A DNA stretch of 43,936 nucleotides from Cellulomonas sp. (lineage in GTDB: Bacteria; Actinomycetota; Actinomycetes; Actinomycetales; Cellulomonadaceae), in the NCBI RefSeq assembly GCF_015234515.1, contig NZ_JADGMY010000008.1, forward strand, positions 1-43,936, written 5' to 3'. Of the stretch, positions 16,796-25,600 are shown in pieces (positions within the stretch are counted from its first letter, which is position 1; each line of letters begins with the position of its first letter). The notes below the pieces were generated by a model. The model did not search any database. It worked only from the letters and a program-made list of their open reading frames with translations, and was not told where the DNA came from. The position numbers and the translations under genes are program-made.

Positions 16796-17006
16796 CATCG
16801 CTCCCGTCCCCCGCCGCCGCGGCGATCTGCCACCGCTCGACCCGGCGTCGCGCCCTGGCGGAACCGCCCCGGTCCGCCGGATCGCGCCACACTCTACGAC
16901 GCTCGTCCCGCCCGCCGAGAACCGCAGCGGCGTTCCGTACCGGCTCTCGCGACCCCCACGGCACACGTTCCCGGACGCGGCGGCGCGGACGGCGGGACGG
17001 ACGACC

Positions 17007-17018
17007 TACGCTGTGCAG
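17007..17018 (+). promoter_or_regulatory. Leaderless-type -10 of menE
   Basis: TACGCT (17007-17012) stands exactly six bases before a GTG at 17019. This picks the menE start within an open frame that extends more than 1 kb further upstream. Confidence 0.55.
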
Positions 17019-18164
17019 GTGGACCGGCCGCTGCGCGACGTGCCCGCTCGGGCGCGCGAGCTCGTCCCCGCACTGACCGCGGCGCTGGACGGCACGGGCC
17101 CGGCGGTGCGGGCTCTCGACGACCCCTCGCCCGGCGCCGCGGGGCACGTGCCCGCGGAGGTCGCGCTGGTCGTGCGCACCTCCGGATCGACCGGCCGCCC
17201 CCGCGACGTCATGCTGTCCGCCGCGGCGCTGCGTGCGTCCGGCGACGCCACGGCCGCCCGCTTGGGTGGTCCCGGGTCCTGGTTGCTCGCGCTGCCCGTG
17301 CACCACGTGGCCGGGCTCCAGGTGATCCTGCGCGCGCTGCTCGCGGACCGGCCCCTCGCGACGATCCCCGCCGGCCCGTTCCGGGCGCGCGTGTTCACCC
17401 AGGCGGTGCGCGCCGCGACCGACGGGCCGGGGCCGCACTACACGTCGCTCGTCCCCACGCAGCTCGTCCGCGTGCTCGACGACCCGGACGCCACGGCCGC
17501 GACCCGCGCGTTCGACGCCGTCCTCGTCGGCGGGGCCGCGTGCCCGCCCTCGCTGCTCGCGCGGGCGCGGGACGCCGGGCTGCGCGTCGTCACGACCTAC
17601 GGGATGACCGAGACGTGCGGCGGCTGCGTGTACGACGGGCACCCTCTGGACGGTGTGACGGTCACGGTGGACGCCGAGCAGCGGATCGCGCTCGCGGGAC
17701 CGGTCCTCGCGACGGGCTACCTGCACCGACCCGACCTCGACGCCACCACGTTCACGAGCCGCGCCGGGCGCCGCTGGTTGCGGACCGCCGACCGCGGCCG
17801 GCTCGACGGCGGCGTGCTGCACGTGCTCGGACGCCTGGACGACGTGCTCGTCACCGGCGGCGTCAAGGTGGACCCGCTCGCCGTCGAGGTCGTCGTCAGC
17901 GGGCTGCCCGGCGTGCGCGAGGTCTGCGTGGTCGGCGTGCCCGACCAGCACTGGGGCCAGTCGGTCGTCGCCGTCGTCGTGACGCAGGACGGCACGGCGC
18001 CGCCGCTGACGCAGGTCCGCACGACCGTGGCCGCCGCGCTCGGGCCCGCCAGCGCACCGCGCCAGGTCCTGGTGGTCGACGAGCTGCCGCTGCGTGGCCC
18101 CGGCAAGCCGGACCGCCGGGAGGTCGCACGGATCGCGACGCGCCTGATGACCCCGTCCACCTGA
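17019..18164 (+). CDS. menE: o-Succinylbenzoate-CoA ligase
   Basis: 381-residue adenylate-forming enzyme that activates o-succinylbenzoate to its CoA thioester. Motifs: P-loop VRTSGSTGRPRDVMLS at about residues 52-67 (Arg and Asp replace the usual Lys-Gly of PKG), TYGMTETCGGCVYDG, the hinge region TADRGRLDGG with LGRLDDVLVTGGVKVDP, and the C-terminal catalytic lysine in GPGKPDRREV. It is shorter than typical 450-500-residue MenE but matches compact actinobacterial forms. The start GTG at 17019 is set by the leaderless promoter and by loss of homology upstream. menA follows 47 bases later on the same strand. Confidence 0.92.
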   Translation: MDRPLRDVPARARELVPALTAALDGTGPAVRALDDPSPGAAGHVPAEVALVVRTSGSTGRPRDVMLSAAALRASGDATAARLGGPGSWLLALPVHHVAGLQVILRALLADRPLATIPAGPFRARVFTQAVRAATDGPGPHYTSLVPTQLVRVLDDPDATAATRAFDAVLVGGAACPPSLLARARDAGLRVVTTYGMTETCGGCVYDGHPLDGVTVTVDAEQRIALAGPVLATGYLHRPDLDATTFTSRAGRRWLRTADRGRLDGGVLHVLGRLDDVLVTGGVKVDPLAVEVVVSGLPGVREVCVVGVPDQHWGQSVVAVVVTQDGTAPPLTQVRTTVAAALGPASAPRQVLVVDELPLRGPGKPDRREVARIATRLMTPST

Positions 18165-18211
18165 CCCACCCGCCGGGCCCCCGCTCGACGCCCTCACACG
18201 ACAGGAGCACG

Positions 18212-19081
18212 ATGGCCACCGCCTCCGAATGGCTCGCCGGTGCACGCCCCCGCACGCTGCCCGCCGCAGTGGCGCCCGTCCTGGTCGGGACCGGCGCCGC
18301 CGCGCAGGTCGACGCGGCCCACGGCGGGCGCGCGCTGCTCGCCGCCGGCGTGGCGCTCGCGCTGCAGGTCGCGGTGAACTACGCCAACGACTACTCCGAC
18401 GGGGTCCGCGGCACCGACCTGAACCGCGTCGGGCCGCTGCGCCTGACGGCGTCCGGCACCGCCCCGCCGGGCCAGGTGCGCACCGCCGCGCTCCTGGCGA
18501 TCGCGGTGGCCGGCGTGCTCGGCATGTGGCTCATCGTCCTGACGAGCGCCTGGTGGCTGGCCGCGGTCGGCGCGCTGTGCGTGGTCGCCGCGTGGACCTA
18601 CACGGGCGGCAAGCGGCCGTACGGGTACCTGGGGCTCGGCGAGGTCGGGGTGTTCCTCTTCTTCGGCCTGGTCGCCGTCCTGGGGACGACGTACACGCAG
18701 GCAGGGCGCGTCACGTGGCCCGCCGTGCTCGGCGCCGTCGCGATCGGGCTGCTGGCCTGCGCGCTGCTCATGGTCAACAACCTGCGTGACGTGCCGACCG
18801 ACGTGCTCGCCGGCAAGCGCACGCTCGCGGTGCGGATCGGTGACCGACGCGCGCGGCGGCTGTACGCCGTGATGGTCGTGCTGCCCGTCCTGCTGGGCGC
18901 GGCGTGCGCCGTCGTGGCCCCGTGGTCGCTGCTCGTGCTGCTGCTGCTCGGGCCCGCCGCGCTGCTGGCCGGCGGCGTGCTCGCGGGTGCCCGTGGCATC
19001 GCACTCGTCCCCGTGCTCGGCGGCACGGGGCTGCTCGAGCTCGCGTTCGGCATGCTGCTCGGCCTGGGGCTGTCGCTCTGA
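18212..19081 (+). CDS. menA: 1,4-Dihydroxy-2-naphthoate polyprenyltransferase
   Basis: 289-residue integral membrane prenyltransferase (UbiA superfamily) that attaches the polyprenyl tail to DHNA, giving demethylmenaquinone. The first Asp-rich motif is NYANDYSDGVRGTD (about residues 52-65), the second MVNNLRDVPTDVLAGKRTLAVR (about 187-208); eight or nine hydrophobic helices follow the normal pattern. ATG at 18212 with ACAGGAG four bases upstream. Probably cotranscribed with menE. The product is the substrate of MenG at 6185-6877. Confidence 0.96.
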   Translation: MATASEWLAGARPRTLPAAVAPVLVGTGAAAQVDAAHGGRALLAAGVALALQVAVNYANDYSDGVRGTDLNRVGPLRLTASGTAPPGQVRTAALLAIAVAGVLGMWLIVLTSAWWLAAVGALCVVAAWTYTGGKRPYGYLGLGEVGVFLFFGLVAVLGTTYTQAGRVTWPAVLGAVAIGLLACALLMVNNLRDVPTDVLAGKRTLAVRIGDRRARRLYAVMVVLPVLLGAACAVVAPWSLLVLLLLGPAALLAGGVLAGARGIALVPVLGGTGLLELAFGMLLGLGLSL

Positions 19082-19110
19082 CGCCGTCCGGCGACCGGTC
19101 CTGACGTCGC

Positions 19111-19392
19111 TCAGCGGTCCTCTGCCGAGCCGCCCGTCGCCGCGTCCTCGGCCTCGGCGTCCTCGCGGGCGCGGCCTGCGAGGCCGCCGCGCGCGCGGCG
19201 CTGCTCGCCGCGCTGCGCGAGGTGCAGCGCGGCGGCGTCACGCTGCCGGGGCAGCAGGACGTAGGACAGGCCCCAGGCGATCACGGCGGCGAGGACGGGC
19301 GCGAGCCACGACTGCATCCCGGCCCACCAGAGCAGGCCGGTGGCGGCGAGGAACAGGGCGGCGCGGAGCAGCGAGTAGATGACGACGGGCAC
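19111..19392 (-). CDS. DUF4229 small membrane protein
   Basis: 93-residue protein with two predicted transmembrane helices (about residues 4-24 and 30-48) joined by a short turn, then a charged Arg/Ala/Glu-rich cytoplasmic tail (QRGEQRRARGGLAGRARED). This matches DUF4229, an actinobacterial family without known function. From memory, Rv0531 of M. tuberculosis is a related protein beside the same cytochrome c maturation genes. GTG start at 19392, seven bases after TACGCT, with no ribosome binding site. Divergent from the PLDc_N gene; convergent with menA. Confidence 0.8.
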   Translation of the reverse strand: MPVVIYSLLRAALFLAATGLLWWAGMQSWLAPVLAAVIAWGLSYVLLPRQRDAAALHLAQRGEQRRARGGLAGRAREDAEAEDAATGGSAEDR

Positions 19393-19405
19393 GCTCCCCA
19401 GCGTA
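19393..19405 (-). promoter_or_regulatory. Leaderless-type -10 of the DUF4229 gene
   Basis: On the minus strand TACGCT (19405-19400) is seven bases before the GTG start. Confidence 0.45.
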
Positions 19406-19423
19406 GGCGCCCGCCGTCACGTC

Positions 19424-19435
19424 TAGGGTGGACAG
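19424..19435 (+). promoter_or_regulatory. Leaderless-type -10 of the PLDc_N gene
   Basis: TAGGGT (19424-19429) stands exactly six bases before the GTG at 19436, identical in sequence and spacing to the menB promoter. Confidence 0.55.
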
Positions 19436-19795
19436 GTGCTCAGGTACCTGCCGCTCGTGCTCTTCGTCGCCTTCGTCGTCTACTGCGTCTTCGACGTGGT
19501 GGGCAGCGACGAGCGCAGGCGGCGCGGGCTGCCCGTACCGCTGTGGCTGCTGCTCGTCGTGCTGGTCCCGGTCGTCGGCGGCGTCGTGTGGCTCCTGGTG
19601 AGCCGCGGGACCCCGCACCAGGGCACCGCGGCTCGCGGCGGCGGCCCCGTCGCCCCGGACGACGACCCGGAGTTCCTGTTCCGGCTCGACCAGGAGCGCC
19701 GCCGGCGCGAGCGTCAGGACGGCGCGCAGGGGCAGGGACCGCGCGACGAGGGGACGGACGGCACCGGCTCCGCGGACGGCACGCCGGCCGCCTGA
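19436..19795 (+). CDS. PLDc_N-type membrane protein
   Basis: 119-residue protein with two transmembrane helices (about residues 2-19 and 36-56), the layout of the phospholipase D-nuclease N-terminal (PLDc_N) family of small membrane proteins, with the Pro and Trp pattern [20 protein letters not shown]. The rest (60-119) is hydrophilic: a FLFRLDQERRRRERQ segment and a Gly/Asp/Thr-rich tail. Function unknown. The leaderless GTG start is at 19436. Its stop is five bases from the stop of the convergent ccsB gene, so the two transcripts must overlap. Confidence 0.75.
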   Translation: MLRYLPLVLFVAFVVYCVFDVVGSDERRRRGLPVPLWLLLVVLVPVVGGVVWLLVSRGTPHQGTAARGGGPVAPDDDPEFLFRLDQERRRRERQDGAQGQGPRDEGTDGTGSADGTPAA

Positions 19796-19800
19796 GCGGC

Positions 19801-20814
19801 TCAGAGCCCGGAGTACGAGTGGTTGCCGGGCAGGAGCAGGTTGACGACCGTGAAGTTCGCGATCACGACGCCGTAGGCGACGAACACGAGGTACGCGGCG
19901 CGGCGCCCGGCCCAGCCGCGGGTGGTGCGCGCGTGCAGGTAGGCCGCGTACACGACCCACGTGACGAACGTGCCGACCTCCTTGGGGTCCCAGCCCCAGT
20001 ACCGGCCCCACGCCTCCTCGGCCCAGATCGACCCGCCGATGAGGGTCAGCGTCCACAGGACGAACGCGACCGCGTGCTGGCGGAACGCCGAGGCCTCGAG
20101 GCGGCGCGCGTCGGGCACCTGCTCGAGCCAGGCGAACGCGGGCCCGGTGACGCGGGCACCGTGGAACGCCTGACGCAGGCCGTCGAGCCGCTCCCACGGC
20201 CGTTCGAGCCGGGACCGGCCCTGGTCGCGCGCGTCGCGCAGCACCTGCAGGACGGTCGTGGCGAACGCCACGGTGGAGATGCCCGTCGCGATGATCGCGA
20301 CGCCGACGTGGATGACGAGCCAGTACCGCTGCAGCGCGGGCTGCACCGCGTCCGCCTGCACGTGCAGGACGTTGAGCGCGAGGACGAGCCCCAGCACGGC
20401 GATGCCGGACACGACGACCCCGACGAACGCGATGGGGCGGCGACGCTGCTGGACGACGAGCGCGACGAGCGCGCAGAACATCCCGACGATCGTGAACTCG
20501 TACATGTTGGCGGTCGGCGAGCGTCCGGCCGCGACCCCTCGCAGCACGATGCCGACCAGCAGCAGGAGGGTGCCGAGCACGAGGGTGGAGCGTGCGATGC
20601 CCGGGGCCCGGCCGCGCGAGGCCGTCTCCTCCACCTGCGTCGTCGCGGCCGTCCCCGACGCGCCGCCGCCGACGGCGACGAGCTCGCGTGCCGTGCGCGC
20701 GGCCTGGGCCGCCTCGGTGGTGCGGGCCAGCTCGACCGAGTACGCGATCAGCGTGATGGTCAGGGCGGTGGCCGCCGACCAGACGAACAGGTCGCTCAGC
20801 TCGGCGACGTTCAT
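19801..20814 (-). CDS. ccsB: Cytochrome c biogenesis protein CcsB (heme handling)
   Basis: 337-residue polytopic membrane protein of the CcsA/CcsB (system II) family, which with ResB exports heme and ligates it to apocytochrome c. The conserved WWD-type domain is seen in WGRYWGWDPKEVGTFVTWVVYAAYLHAR (start of the motif at about residue 269), along with NMYEF near residue 103 and conserved His residues such as H in VIHVGVAI and the C-terminal NHSYSGL. The ATG at 20814 overlaps the resB stop (ATGA) and has AGGAGG upstream inside resB. It is the last gene of the operon. Confidence 0.94.
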   Translation of the reverse strand: MNVAELSDLFVWSAATALTITLIAYSVELARTTEAAQAARTARELVAVGGGASGTAATTQVEETASRGRAPGIARSTLVLGTLLLLVGIVLRGVAAGRSPTANMYEFTIVGMFCALVALVVQQRRRPIAFVGVVVSGIAVLGLVLALNVLHVQADAVQPALQRYWLVIHVGVAIIATGISTVAFATTVLQVLRDARDQGRSRLERPWERLDGLRQAFHGARVTGPAFAWLEQVPDARRLEASAFRQHAVAFVLWTLTLIGGSIWAEEAWGRYWGWDPKEVGTFVTWVVYAAYLHARTTRGWAGRRAAYLVFVAYGVVIANFTVVNLLLPGNHSYSGL

Positions 20815-22592
20815 GTCCTGTCCTCCTGCGGGGTGCCGGGCCCGGTCGTGCCGGCACCGGTCGTGTCGTGGACGGTCGTGTCGTGCGCGGTCGTGCCGCC
20901 CGACAGGACCGGTGATGCCCCGAGCACCTCCGCGAGGACGTGATCGAGCTCGGGCTGCAGGCCGACGTCGTCCCCCCGGGCGAGACCGGCAGCCGAGACC
21001 ACTGTAGTCGCGCCCTCGGGACCTTCGTCCGTGGCACCGCCCGGCGTCGCACGCACCCACAGGCGCCGCCGCGGGGCGAACAGCGAGGCCATGAGCCCGC
21101 CCACCGCGAGCAGGGCGAACGTCAGCACCCAGCCGAGGGACGGGTCGTGCCGCAGGTCGAGCGCGACGAAGCGGGGCAGCGAGTCGAACGTCAGGGTGCC
21201 CAGCCCGTCGGGCAGCTCGACCGTCTCCCCGGGGCGCACGTACAGCGTCACCGCGTCGCCGGACGCGTCGACGGCCTGCTCCATGCGCGACTCGTCGAGC
21301 CGGAACACGTTCTGCGGCACGCCCGTGTCGAGCCCGAGGTTGCCCGACCACACGGACAGCACGAGCAGCGGGTCGCCGGGCTGCGGGTCGATCGAGCGCC
21401 ACAGCCCCTCGGCAGGCTCGACGGCCGTGGGCAGCAGGAACCCGACGAGCCCGATCTGCGGCTGGTCGCCCGACACGTCGGGCACCTTGACGACGCCACG
21501 CGACGTGTACACGTCGTCCTGCGGCAGGAAGGGCACGGCGCCGGAGAACGCGACCTCACCGGCTGCGTCGCGCACCGTGAGCTCGGGCGCGTACCCGTTG
21601 CCCTGCAGGTACACCTTGGCGTCGCCGGCGACCGTCGGGTGGTTCACCTTGACCGTGCGCTGCTCGGGCTCGCCCCCGGGCTCGGTGACGGTGACGTACG
21701 CGGTGAAGTCGCGCGACTGCAGGGTCTGCGGGTCGAACCGGGCCTCGAAGTCGTCGAGGCGCATCGTGAACGGCACGAGGTCGGCGGGGTCGAACGCGGC
21801 CCCCCGCTCGAACGTGTCGTACGACGCCTGCACGTTGGCGAAGCCGGTCCCCTGCACGACGATGGCCTGGCCGCGGTAGTGCAGCATCTGACCGGTCGCC
21901 ATGGCGACGAGCAGGCCCAGCAGGGCGAGGTGGAACAGCAGGTTGCCGGTCTCCCGCAGGTAGCCACGCTCGGCGGACACCGACCACGTCCCCGCACCCT
22001 CGTCGTGGACGTCGACGCGGAACGCCGGGACGCCGAGCCGGCGGCGGCGCAGGACCGCGGCGGCGCGCTCCGCGACGGCCTGCGGCGCGTCCGCTGACGT
22101 CCCCGCGCCCTGGGCGGGGAACCGGCCCAACCGGCGGGGCGTCCGCGGCGGACGGCCCCGCAGCGCCGTGGCGTGCACCCGCGCCCGCGGCACGATGCAG
22201 CCGACGAGGGACACGAACAGCAGCAGGTAGACGGCCGAGAACCAGACCGAGGCGTAGACGTCGAAGAACCCGAGGCGGTCGAGCCACGGACCCGTCGACG
22301 CGTGCTCCGTGAGGTACGCGGCGACGGCCGCGGGGTCCTGGGGACGCTGCGGGAACATCGTGCCCGGCACGGCCGCGACGGCCAGGAGCACGAGCAGCAG
22401 GAGCGCGACCCGCATGCTCGTGAGCTGGCGCCACGCCCAGCGCAGCCAGCCGACCAGGCCGAGGGCGGGCAGCTGCGCGTCGGAGCCGCGCTCGCCGGTG
22501 GGCGGCTGCTCGCCGCCGTCCGTGAAGGCGTCGTCGAGGCCGTCGGGGCGGTAGCCCGTCCCGACGGTGCCCGGGGTCGTGTCGCCGCTCAC
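20811..22592 (-). CDS. resB: Cytochrome c biogenesis protein ResB
   Basis: 593-residue ResB-family protein, partner of CcsB in system II cytochrome c maturation. Predicted helices at about 59-79 ([19 protein letters not shown]), 113-133, 218-238 and a last one near 500 ([19 protein letters not shown]) surround a large external domain with [23 protein letters not shown] and [18 protein letters not shown]. The C-terminal 90 residues are low in complexity, with repeated HDTT and GTTGPG motifs. The start is a GTG at 22592 in a GTGA overlap with the ccdA stop; a longer open frame runs upstream through other genes. Confidence 0.93.
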   Translation of the reverse strand: MSGDTTPGTVGTGYRPDGLDDAFTDGGEQPPTGERGSDAQLPALGLVGWLRWAWRQLTSMRVALLLLVLLAVAAVPGTMFPQRPQDPAAVAAYLTEHASTGPWLDRLGFFDVYASVWFSAVYLLLFVSLVGCIVPRARVHATALRGRPPRTPRRLGRFPAQGAGTSADAPQAVAERAAAVLRRRRLGVPAFRVDVHDEGAGTWSVSAERGYLRETGNLLFHLALLGLLVAMATGQMLHYRGQAIVVQGTGFANVQASYDTFERGAAFDPADLVPFTMRLDDFEARFDPQTLQSRDFTAYVTVTEPGGEPEQRTVKVNHPTVAGDAKVYLQGNGYAPELTVRDAAGEVAFSGAVPFLPQDDVYTSRGVVKVPDVSGDQPQIGLVGFLLPTAVEPAEGLWRSIDPQPGDPLLVLSVWSGNLGLDTGVPQNVFRLDESRMEQAVDASGDAVTLYVRPGETVELPDGLGTLTFDSLPRFVALDLRHDPSLGWVLTFALLAVGGLMASLFAPRRRLWVRATPGGATDEGPEGATTVVSAAGLARGDDVGLQPELDHVLAEVLGASPVLSGGTTAHDTTVHDTTGAGTTGPGTPQEDRT

Positions 22593-23563
22593 AGCGCGGG
22601 CACGAACGGGTCGCCACCGGTCAGGACACCCTGCAGCCACGCGGCCCACGTGCCCCACGCGCCGGTCAGCAGCGCCAGGCCGAGCACGACGAGCACGCCG
22701 CCGCCGACCCGCTGCACGGCGAGCCGGTGCCGCCGCAGCCACCGCAGCGCGTGCCGCGACCGCTGCAGGCCGAGGCCCACGAGCACGAAGGGCAGTCCCA
22801 GACCGACGCAGAACGCGGCCGCGAGCAGCGCACCGCGGCCCGCGGACCCGCCGGTGAGGGACAGCGTGAGGATCGCCGCGAGCGTCGGGCCGATGCACGG
22901 GGTCCAGCCCAGGCCGAACGCGACCCCCAGCAGGGGCGCGCCCCACACCCCGGCGCGCGGGGCGAGCCGCAGGCGGCGCTCCCCCGCGAGGAACGGGACG
23001 GCCCCGAGGAACGCCAGCCCGAGCACCACGGTCAGCGCACCGAGCACGCGGCTCACGGGGTCCTGCCACTGCCAGAGCGCGGCACCGAGGGAGCCCGCGA
23101 GCGCCCCGAAGGCCACGAACACCGCGGAGAACCCGAGGACGAAGAGCGAGACGCCGAGCACGAGCGTGCGACGGGCGGCGGGCACCGGCAGCGGCACGGC
23201 GTCGCCGGCCCCCAGAAGCGGCACGGCGATGGGCGCGTCCGCGAGCGGGTGGCTCGCGGCAGGAGCCTCCAGCGCAGCATCCCCTGCGGGCCCCGCGACG
23301 GCGCCGCGTCCGCGCGTCCGGGCACGCCCGGGCCGCGCCCCGATGCGGGTGACGTCCGTGGCGTCCACGACGCCGAGCAGCGCAGCGGGCGTGCGGCGTT
23401 CCCCGCCGACGAGCCCTCCGAGCAGCCCGACGTAGCCGGGGACGAGCGGCAGGACGCACGGCGAGGCGAACGACACGAGGCCGGCGAGCAGCGCGACGGG
23501 CACCGCGAGCAGCAGCGAGCCCTCGACGACGGTCGAGCCGACCCCGAGCACGGCCGCGCTCAC
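22589..23563 (-). CDS. ccdA: Cytochrome c biogenesis protein CcdA (thiol reductant transporter)
   Basis: 324-residue membrane protein that passes electrons from cytoplasmic thioredoxin to extracytoplasmic TlpA/ResA. The two reactive cysteines are C36 in [13 protein letters not shown] and C223 in GWTPCIGP. Between the first and second helices lies an unusually long segment (about residues 54-132) rich in Ala, Gly, Arg and Pro; the corresponding loop is much shorter in the small CcdA proteins. Hydrophobic helices then follow normally to the C-terminus. The GTG at 23563 overlaps the tlpA stop (GTGA). Confidence 0.94.
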   Translation of the reverse strand: MSAAVLGVGSTVVEGSLLLAVPVALLAGLVSFASPCVLPLVPGYVGLLGGLVGGERRTPAALLGVVDATDVTRIGARPGRARTRGRGAVAGPAGDAALEAPAASHPLADAPIAVPLLGAGDAVPLPVPAARRTLVLGVSLFVLGFSAVFVAFGALAGSLGAALWQWQDPVSRVLGALTVVLGLAFLGAVPFLAGERRLRLAPRAGVWGAPLLGVAFGLGWTPCIGPTLAAILTLSLTGGSAGRGALLAAAFCVGLGLPFVLVGLGLQRSRHALRWLRRHRLAVQRVGGGVLVVLGLALLTGAWGTWAAWLQGVLTGGDPFVPAL

Positions 23564-24186
23564 GCGGTGTCCTCGGCCAGGAGCTCCTCGACGAGCGCAC
23601 GCAGCGTCGAGGGCCGGACGAGGCCGAGCACACGCGCGGCGACCCTGCCCTCACGGTCGAGCAGGATGGTCGTGGGCACGGCGTTGACCGGCACGACGCC
23701 CTGCAGCGCGGCGATCGCCTCGCCGCCGGTGTCGTCGAGCGACGGGTACGGCACCTCGAGCTGGCGCTGGAACGCCTGGGCCGTCCCGGCCGCGTCACGG
23801 CTGTTGATGCCCAGCACGTGCAGCCCCTGGTCGGCGTACTCGGTCGCGACCGCCGCGAGGTCGGGGGCCTCCGCCCGGCACGGCGGGCACGCGGCGTACC
23901 AGGTGTTGAGCAGCACGACGTCGCCGCGCCACCGCGTCAGGTCGTGCGCCGTGCCCTCGTAGTCGGTGCCCGTGATCTCGAGCGGCCCCACGCGGTCGCC
24001 GCGCGCCCACGTCGTCGTCGTCCCGTCCCCCGACTGGTAGCCCTGGTCGACGACGTCCTGCGCGGCGCCGTCCCGCGCGGCGCCGTCACCCGAGCCGTCG
24101 GCACAGCCAGTGAGCGCGAGCAGGACCGCGGTCCCCGCCGTCACGAGGGCGACCGCGGTCCGGTTCCGGGCGGGACGTCGTCGCAC
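23560..24186 (-). CDS. resA: TlpA/ResA-type thiol-disulfide lipoprotein
   Basis: 208-residue thioredoxin-fold lipoprotein that reduces the CXXCH heme-binding cysteines of apocytochrome c. Lipobox LTGC with Cys28 follows a basic N-terminus (RRRPARNRT). The active site is [11 protein letters not shown] (C100, C103), and the cis-proline region [16 protein letters not shown] is present. The GTG at 24186 starts one base after the stop of the upstream phosphatase, which favours it over an in-frame ATG further upstream. Operon order phosphatase-tlpA-ccdA-resB-ccsB matches, from memory, Rv0525-Rv0529 of M. tuberculosis. Electron donor should be CcdA next door. Confidence 0.94.
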   Translation of the reverse strand: MRRRPARNRTAVALVTAGTAVLLALTGCADGSGDGAARDGAAQDVVDQGYQSGDGTTTTWARGDRVGPLEITGTDYEGTAHDLTRWRGDVVLLNTWYAACPPCRAEAPDLAAVATEYADQGLHVLGINSRDAAGTAQAFQRQLEVPYPSLDDTGGEAIAALQGVVPVNAVPTTILLDREGRVAARVLGLVRPSTLRALVEELLAEDTA

Positions 24187-24187
24187 G

Positions 24188-24844
24188 TCAGGCTCCGGCG
24201 ACGGGCGACGCACCGGGCAGCAGCGCGGCGGCGGGCTCGCCGTAGCCCACACCGACGAGCGTGTCGTCCTCGAACCGCAGGGACGTGAGCGAGGCGAGCG
24301 AGCACTGGCGGCGTCGGGGGTCGTGCCACAGCCGGCGGTTCTCGAGCGCGAGTCGCGTCACCCAGATCGGCAGCTGGTGGCTCACCAGGACGGCCTCGTG
24401 GCCGCGCGCGGCCACGCGGGCCGCGTCGACCGCGGCGAGCATGCGGTCGACCTGCTCGGCGTAGGGCTCGCCCCACGAGGGGCGGAACGGGTTGCGCAGG
24501 TGCGGCCAGTGCTCGGGGTGGCGCAGCGACCCGTCGCCGACTCCGAACCTCTTGCCCTGGAAGTGGTTGTCGGCCTCGATCAGCCGGTCGTCGGTCCCGA
24601 CGGGCAGCCCGAACGCCGCGGCGATCGGTCCGGCGGTCTCCTGCGCGCGCTGGAGCGGGGACGCGGTGACGACGACGACGTCGCGAGCCGGTGCGCCCTC
24701 CTCGCCCGCGAGCGTGCGCGCGACGAGCTCGGCCATCTGCTGCCCGCGCTCGGAGAGCCGGTAGCCGGGCAGCCTGCCGTACAGCAGGCCTTCGGGGTTG
24801 TGGACCTCACCGTGCCGCAGCAGGTGGACCGTCGTGGCGACCAT
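24188..24844 (-). CDS. Histidine phosphatase (phosphoglycerate mutase-like) family protein
   Basis: 218-residue branch 1 histidine phosphatase: catalytic motif LLRHGEV at about residues 7-13, Arg in ASPLQRAQETA (second arginine), Glu in the DRLIEAD segment and the second catalytic His in VLVSHQLPI. The substrate is unknown; linkage with cytochrome c maturation genes is conserved in actinobacteria but its meaning is unclear. The ATG at 24844 is chosen because GAGACT stands six bases upstream, a near match to the leaderless pattern; a GTG at 24850 is the alternative. First gene of the operon. Confidence 0.85.
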   Translation of the reverse strand: MVATTVHLLRHGEVHNPEGLLYGRLPGYRLSERGQQMAELVARTLAGEEGAPARDVVVVTASPLQRAQETAGPIAAAFGLPVGTDDRLIEADNHFQGKRFGVGDGSLRHPEHWPHLRNPFRPSWGEPYAEQVDRMLAAVDAARVAARGHEAVLVSHQLPIWVTRLALENRRLWHDPRRRQCSLASLTSLRFEDDTLVGVGYGEPAAALLPGASPVAGA

Positions 24845-24889
24845 GTGCACAGTCTCGCAAAGTCTGGCGGATGCCCGGTGCGCCCGACC

Positions 24890-25492
24890 TCAGCCGGCCG
24901 GCGCCGTGCCGTCGCCGTCGGCCGGTGCCGTGCCGTCGCCGCCCGCCGGCGCGCGCAGGTGCTCGATCACGACCTGCATGGCGGTCCCGAGCGCCGCGAG
25001 CTGGTCGTCGTCGAGCACGTCGACCAGGTGTGCACGGACGGACTCCACGTGCCCGGGAGCGGCCGCCACGAGGACGCGCCAGCCGCGCTCGGTGAGCACG
25101 CAGTTCACGCCGCGGGCGTCGTCGCGCGCGGGCTCCCGGCGCACGATCCCGTCCCGCTCCATGCGTGCCACGGTGTGGGTGAGCCGGCTGCGGGAGTGCG
25201 CGAGGTCGTCGGCCAGCTCGGACATGCGCAGGGCGTGCCCGGGAGCCTCGGACAGCCGGACGAGCACCTCGTACTCGCCCAGCGACAGGCCGCTCCCGTC
25301 GTCGAGCTCACGGGCCAGGACGTCGAAGAGCAGTGCGGTGCCGTCGCGGAAGGCCCGCCACTGACGCTGCTGGGGCTCGGTGAGCCAACGCACGCCCTCC
25401 TGGTCGGCCTGCGGGACCGCCGGGGCGGCTCCACGCTGGGACGCAGCGGCGTCGTCGGCCCATCGATCGGCGGTCGTGCTGCGGGTCGGCAC
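24890..25492 (-). CDS. MarR family transcriptional regulator
   Basis: 200-residue winged-helix repressor. The DNA-binding domain (about residues 45-140) shows LSLGEYEVLVRLSEAPGHALRM, the recognition-helix region LAHSRSRLTHTVARME and wing DGIVRREPARDDARGV, which are typical of MarR. The C-terminus carries a duplicated GGDGTAPADGDGTAPAG tail. The start is a GTG at 25492, after GAGGAGG with five bases spacing; the ORF upstream would run into the regulatory region. Divergent from yceI, so it probably controls yceI and itself. The ligand is not known. Confidence 0.9.
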   Translation of the reverse strand: MPTRSTTADRWADDAAASQRGAAPAVPQADQEGVRWLTEPQQRQWRAFRDGTALLFDVLARELDDGSGLSLGEYEVLVRLSEAPGHALRMSELADDLAHSRSRLTHTVARMERDGIVRREPARDDARGVNCVLTERGWRVLVAAAPGHVESVRAHLVDVLDDDQLAALGTAMQVVIEHLRAPAGGDGTAPADGDGTAPAG

Positions 25493-25560
25493 GTCGTCCT
25501 CCTCGGTGGGGTTGCGGCAGACACCCCACTGTAGTAGAAATATCAATCACACATACTTGT

Positions 25561-25575
25561 CGAATCAACGATTCG
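25561..25575. promoter_or_regulatory. Inverted repeat in the marR-yceI divergent interval (candidate MarR operator)
   Basis: CGAATC-AAC-GATTCG is a perfect palindrome with a three-base centre, in a local AT-rich island (about 25533-25575) that is unlike the surrounding DNA. It lies 25 bases before the yceI ATG. Confidence 0.5.
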
Positions 25576-25600
25576 TCCGGCCCTGACCACGGAGGACCTC

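Noticed and set aside
15512..19081. Giant open frame of over 1,100 codons on the plus strand
   Set aside because: Only the last 289 codons are menA; the remainder is Arg-rich shadow across other genes. The menA ATG at 18212 has a good ribosome binding site.
20811..23798. Extended start for resB through ccdA and tlpA
   Set aside because: The upstream part overlaps conserved genes on the same strand in another frame. The GTGA overlap at 22592 gives a natural start.
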